This document shows positions 13,748 through 14,388 of a stretch of DNA of 14,388 nucleotides, piece by piece. The notes beneath the pieces were generated by a model. The model was not told the origin of the DNA. It saw nothing but the letters and a program-made list of their open reading frames with translations, and ran no database searches. Made by a program: the position numbers and the translations under genes. Positions within the stretch are counted from its first letter, which is position 1, and the number at the start of each line of letters is the position of its first letter. Origin of the DNA: an uncultured Bacilli bacterium (GTDB lineage Bacteria > Bacillota_I > Bacilli_A > RF39 > UBA660); NCBI GenBank assembly GCA_944331945.1, contig CALVJC010000008.1:1-14388 (forward strand). The letters run 5' to 3'.

Positions 13748-13756
13748 TGTTATCTT
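13728..13756 (+). promoter_or_regulatory. Promoter of the PD-(D/E)XK gene
   Basis: TTGCTT (13728-13733), a 17-nt spacer, then TATCTT (13751-13756) with a TGT extension. The transcript would begin near 13763, at the ribosome binding site. Confidence 0.5.
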
Positions 13757-13763
13757 GTTCTCG

Positions 13764-13782
13764 AAAGGAGGAATTTTATATT
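13764..13782 (+). promoter_or_regulatory. Strong ribosome binding site leading to an AUU codon
   Basis: AAAGGAGG (13764-13771) is followed after 8 nt by ATT (13780-13782). The same 8-mer with the same spacing precedes the AUC start at 3094. No ATG or GTG lies in frame between the upstream TAG (13714-13716) and ATG 13891; one TTG (13720) lies far upstream of the site. Confidence 0.72.
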
Positions 13783-14388
13783 AAATTTTATTCATTATTA
13801 ACCGACACAACTCTAAAGTATTTTCTAAAAGAGAGCCCTTATTTAAAGTTCTTTTCGGATTTGATCGAAGCAGAGACAGGATATTCTCTTATGGATTATA
13901 CGTTTCATGATCAAGAGTTAAATACCGGGAATAAACGAAAAGACTTTCGTTTAGATATCTTATTAAAGAAAAATGATCATGCCATCATAATCGAAGCCAA
14001 TACTAATTATGAAGAAAGGACTAGGAGAAAGAATTACTCTTACCTCTATCGAATTGCCGGATCCCTTTATGAAAAAGGGGAGAACTATGAAAAAAAGGTA
14101 AAGGTAACCCTGATTAATCTCATTAAAGATTATTGTAAAGAAGACAAAAAGCAAGGATTAGATACTTATAAGTTTCGAAGTGAGAAGTATCATAATTTGA
14201 TCGAAGACATAGAAAGTTATGAGATCTATCTAGAAAAATACAAAGGTATCTGCTATAATGAAGATAACAAGGTTGAAGCAGGGTTTGCACTATTATTGGC
14301 GGAAGATTATGAAGAGGCGAAGAGAATAGTCGGAGATTGGAAGGAGGGAAAGGAAATCTTGGATGAATTAGGAAGATTAGAACAAAAT
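13780..14388 (+). CDS. PD-(D/E)XK nuclease family (Rpn/PDDEXK_2-like) protein, AUU start, 3' end missing
   Basis: 203 codons are visible, open to the right edge. The N-terminal part reads (M)KFYSLLTDTTLKYFLKESPY, and the core is KRKDFRLDILLKKNDHAIII then EAN. This resembles the PD-(D/E)XK family annotated as transposase-associated nucleases (Rpn/PDDEXK_2). The catalytic set would be D59 and E72, with N74 at the third position, where family members commonly have Gln or Lys. Such proteins act on DNA; some promote recombination, but most are uncharacterised. ATG 13891 (codon 38) would remove the family's N-terminal helices, so AUU 13780 with its strong ribosome binding site is preferred. Its AAG/GAG/AGG-rich 3' codons differ somewhat from the neighbours, which may reflect transfer. 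No terminal repeats or other mobile genes are visible. Confidence 0.75.
   Translation, partial: MKFYSLLTDTTLKYFLKESPYLKFFSDLIEAETGYSLMDYTFHDQELNTGNKRKDFRLDILLKKNDHAIIIEANTNYEERTRRKNYSYLYRIAGSLYEKGENYEKKVKVTLINLIKDYCKEDKKQGLDTYKFRSEKYHNLIEDIESYEIYLEKYKGICYNEDNKVEAGFALLLAEDYEEAKRIVGDWKEGKEILDELGRLEQN

Noticed and set aside
13720..13782. TTG at 13720 as the start of the nuclease gene
   Set aside because: It would place the strong ribosome binding site inside the coding region, lies upstream of the likely transcription start, and adds residues not expected in the family.
1..14388. CRISPR arrays, tRNA/rRNA genes, T-box leader for alaS, insertion sequences
   Set aside because: Looked for and not seen: no spaced direct repeats, no cloverleaf-like or rRNA-like segments, no T-box AGGGTGG-type element before alaS, and no transposase with terminal repeats.

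Overview
The window is AT-rich chromosomal DNA from a low-GC Gram-positive bacterium. The gene set fits Firmicutes/Bacilli: RNase HIII (the Gram-positive-type RNase H), a single-domain CvpA, an XRE regulator with membrane segments, the YigZ/IMPACT family, RarA/MgsA, and strong AAAGGAGG-type ribosome binding sites. Trp is encoded by TGG, and the one TGA codon that ends a gene (holA) behaves as a stop, so the genetic code looks standard rather than the mycoplasma code. My best guess is an uncultured Bacilli of the Erysipelotrichales/RF39 type. That placement is inference.

Layout: (1) 1-1836: the last 40 codons of aspS on +, a two-armed terminator, then on - an rnhC (RNase HIII) and HD-domain hydrolase operon. 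(2) 1837-2994: a divergent promoter region, then cvpA and trxA as a two-gene operon on +. (3) 3094-4889: a small thioredoxin-fold protein that appears to start at AUC, then an XRE regulator with a membrane core and an outside domain, behind a structured leader. (4) 4886-6734: a YigZ/IMPACT protein on - whose stop overlaps the regulator's stop, divergent from an AI-2E-family membrane protein on +. (5) 6774-10951: a dNMP-kinase-like P-loop protein, alaS and holA, overlapping as one operon. (6) 11010-13543: a 439-residue protein I do not recognise, convergent with rarA on -. (7) 13544-14388: an intergenic region with two hairpins, then the start of a PD-(D/E)XK nuclease-family gene that appears to start at AUU and runs off the window.

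Most of the window is housekeeping: tRNA charging (aspS, alaS), replication and repair (rnhC, holA, rarA), redox (trxA) and nucleotide metabolism (dNMP kinase). No CRISPR array, tRNA, rRNA or complete mobile element was seen; the only gene of accessory type is the partial nuclease at the right edge.

The most unusual signals are two genes that share the same AAAGGAGG ribosome binding site and the same 8-nt spacing to an AUC or AUU codon, with no AUG, GUG or UUG at the right place. Next come convergent genes packed so tightly that their stop codons overlap; in one pair the shared terminator stem also makes both proteins end in KRES. The remaining points are a regulator leader with alternating CAAC/GTTG segments and an orphan 439-residue protein. 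No convincing new multi-gene system was found.
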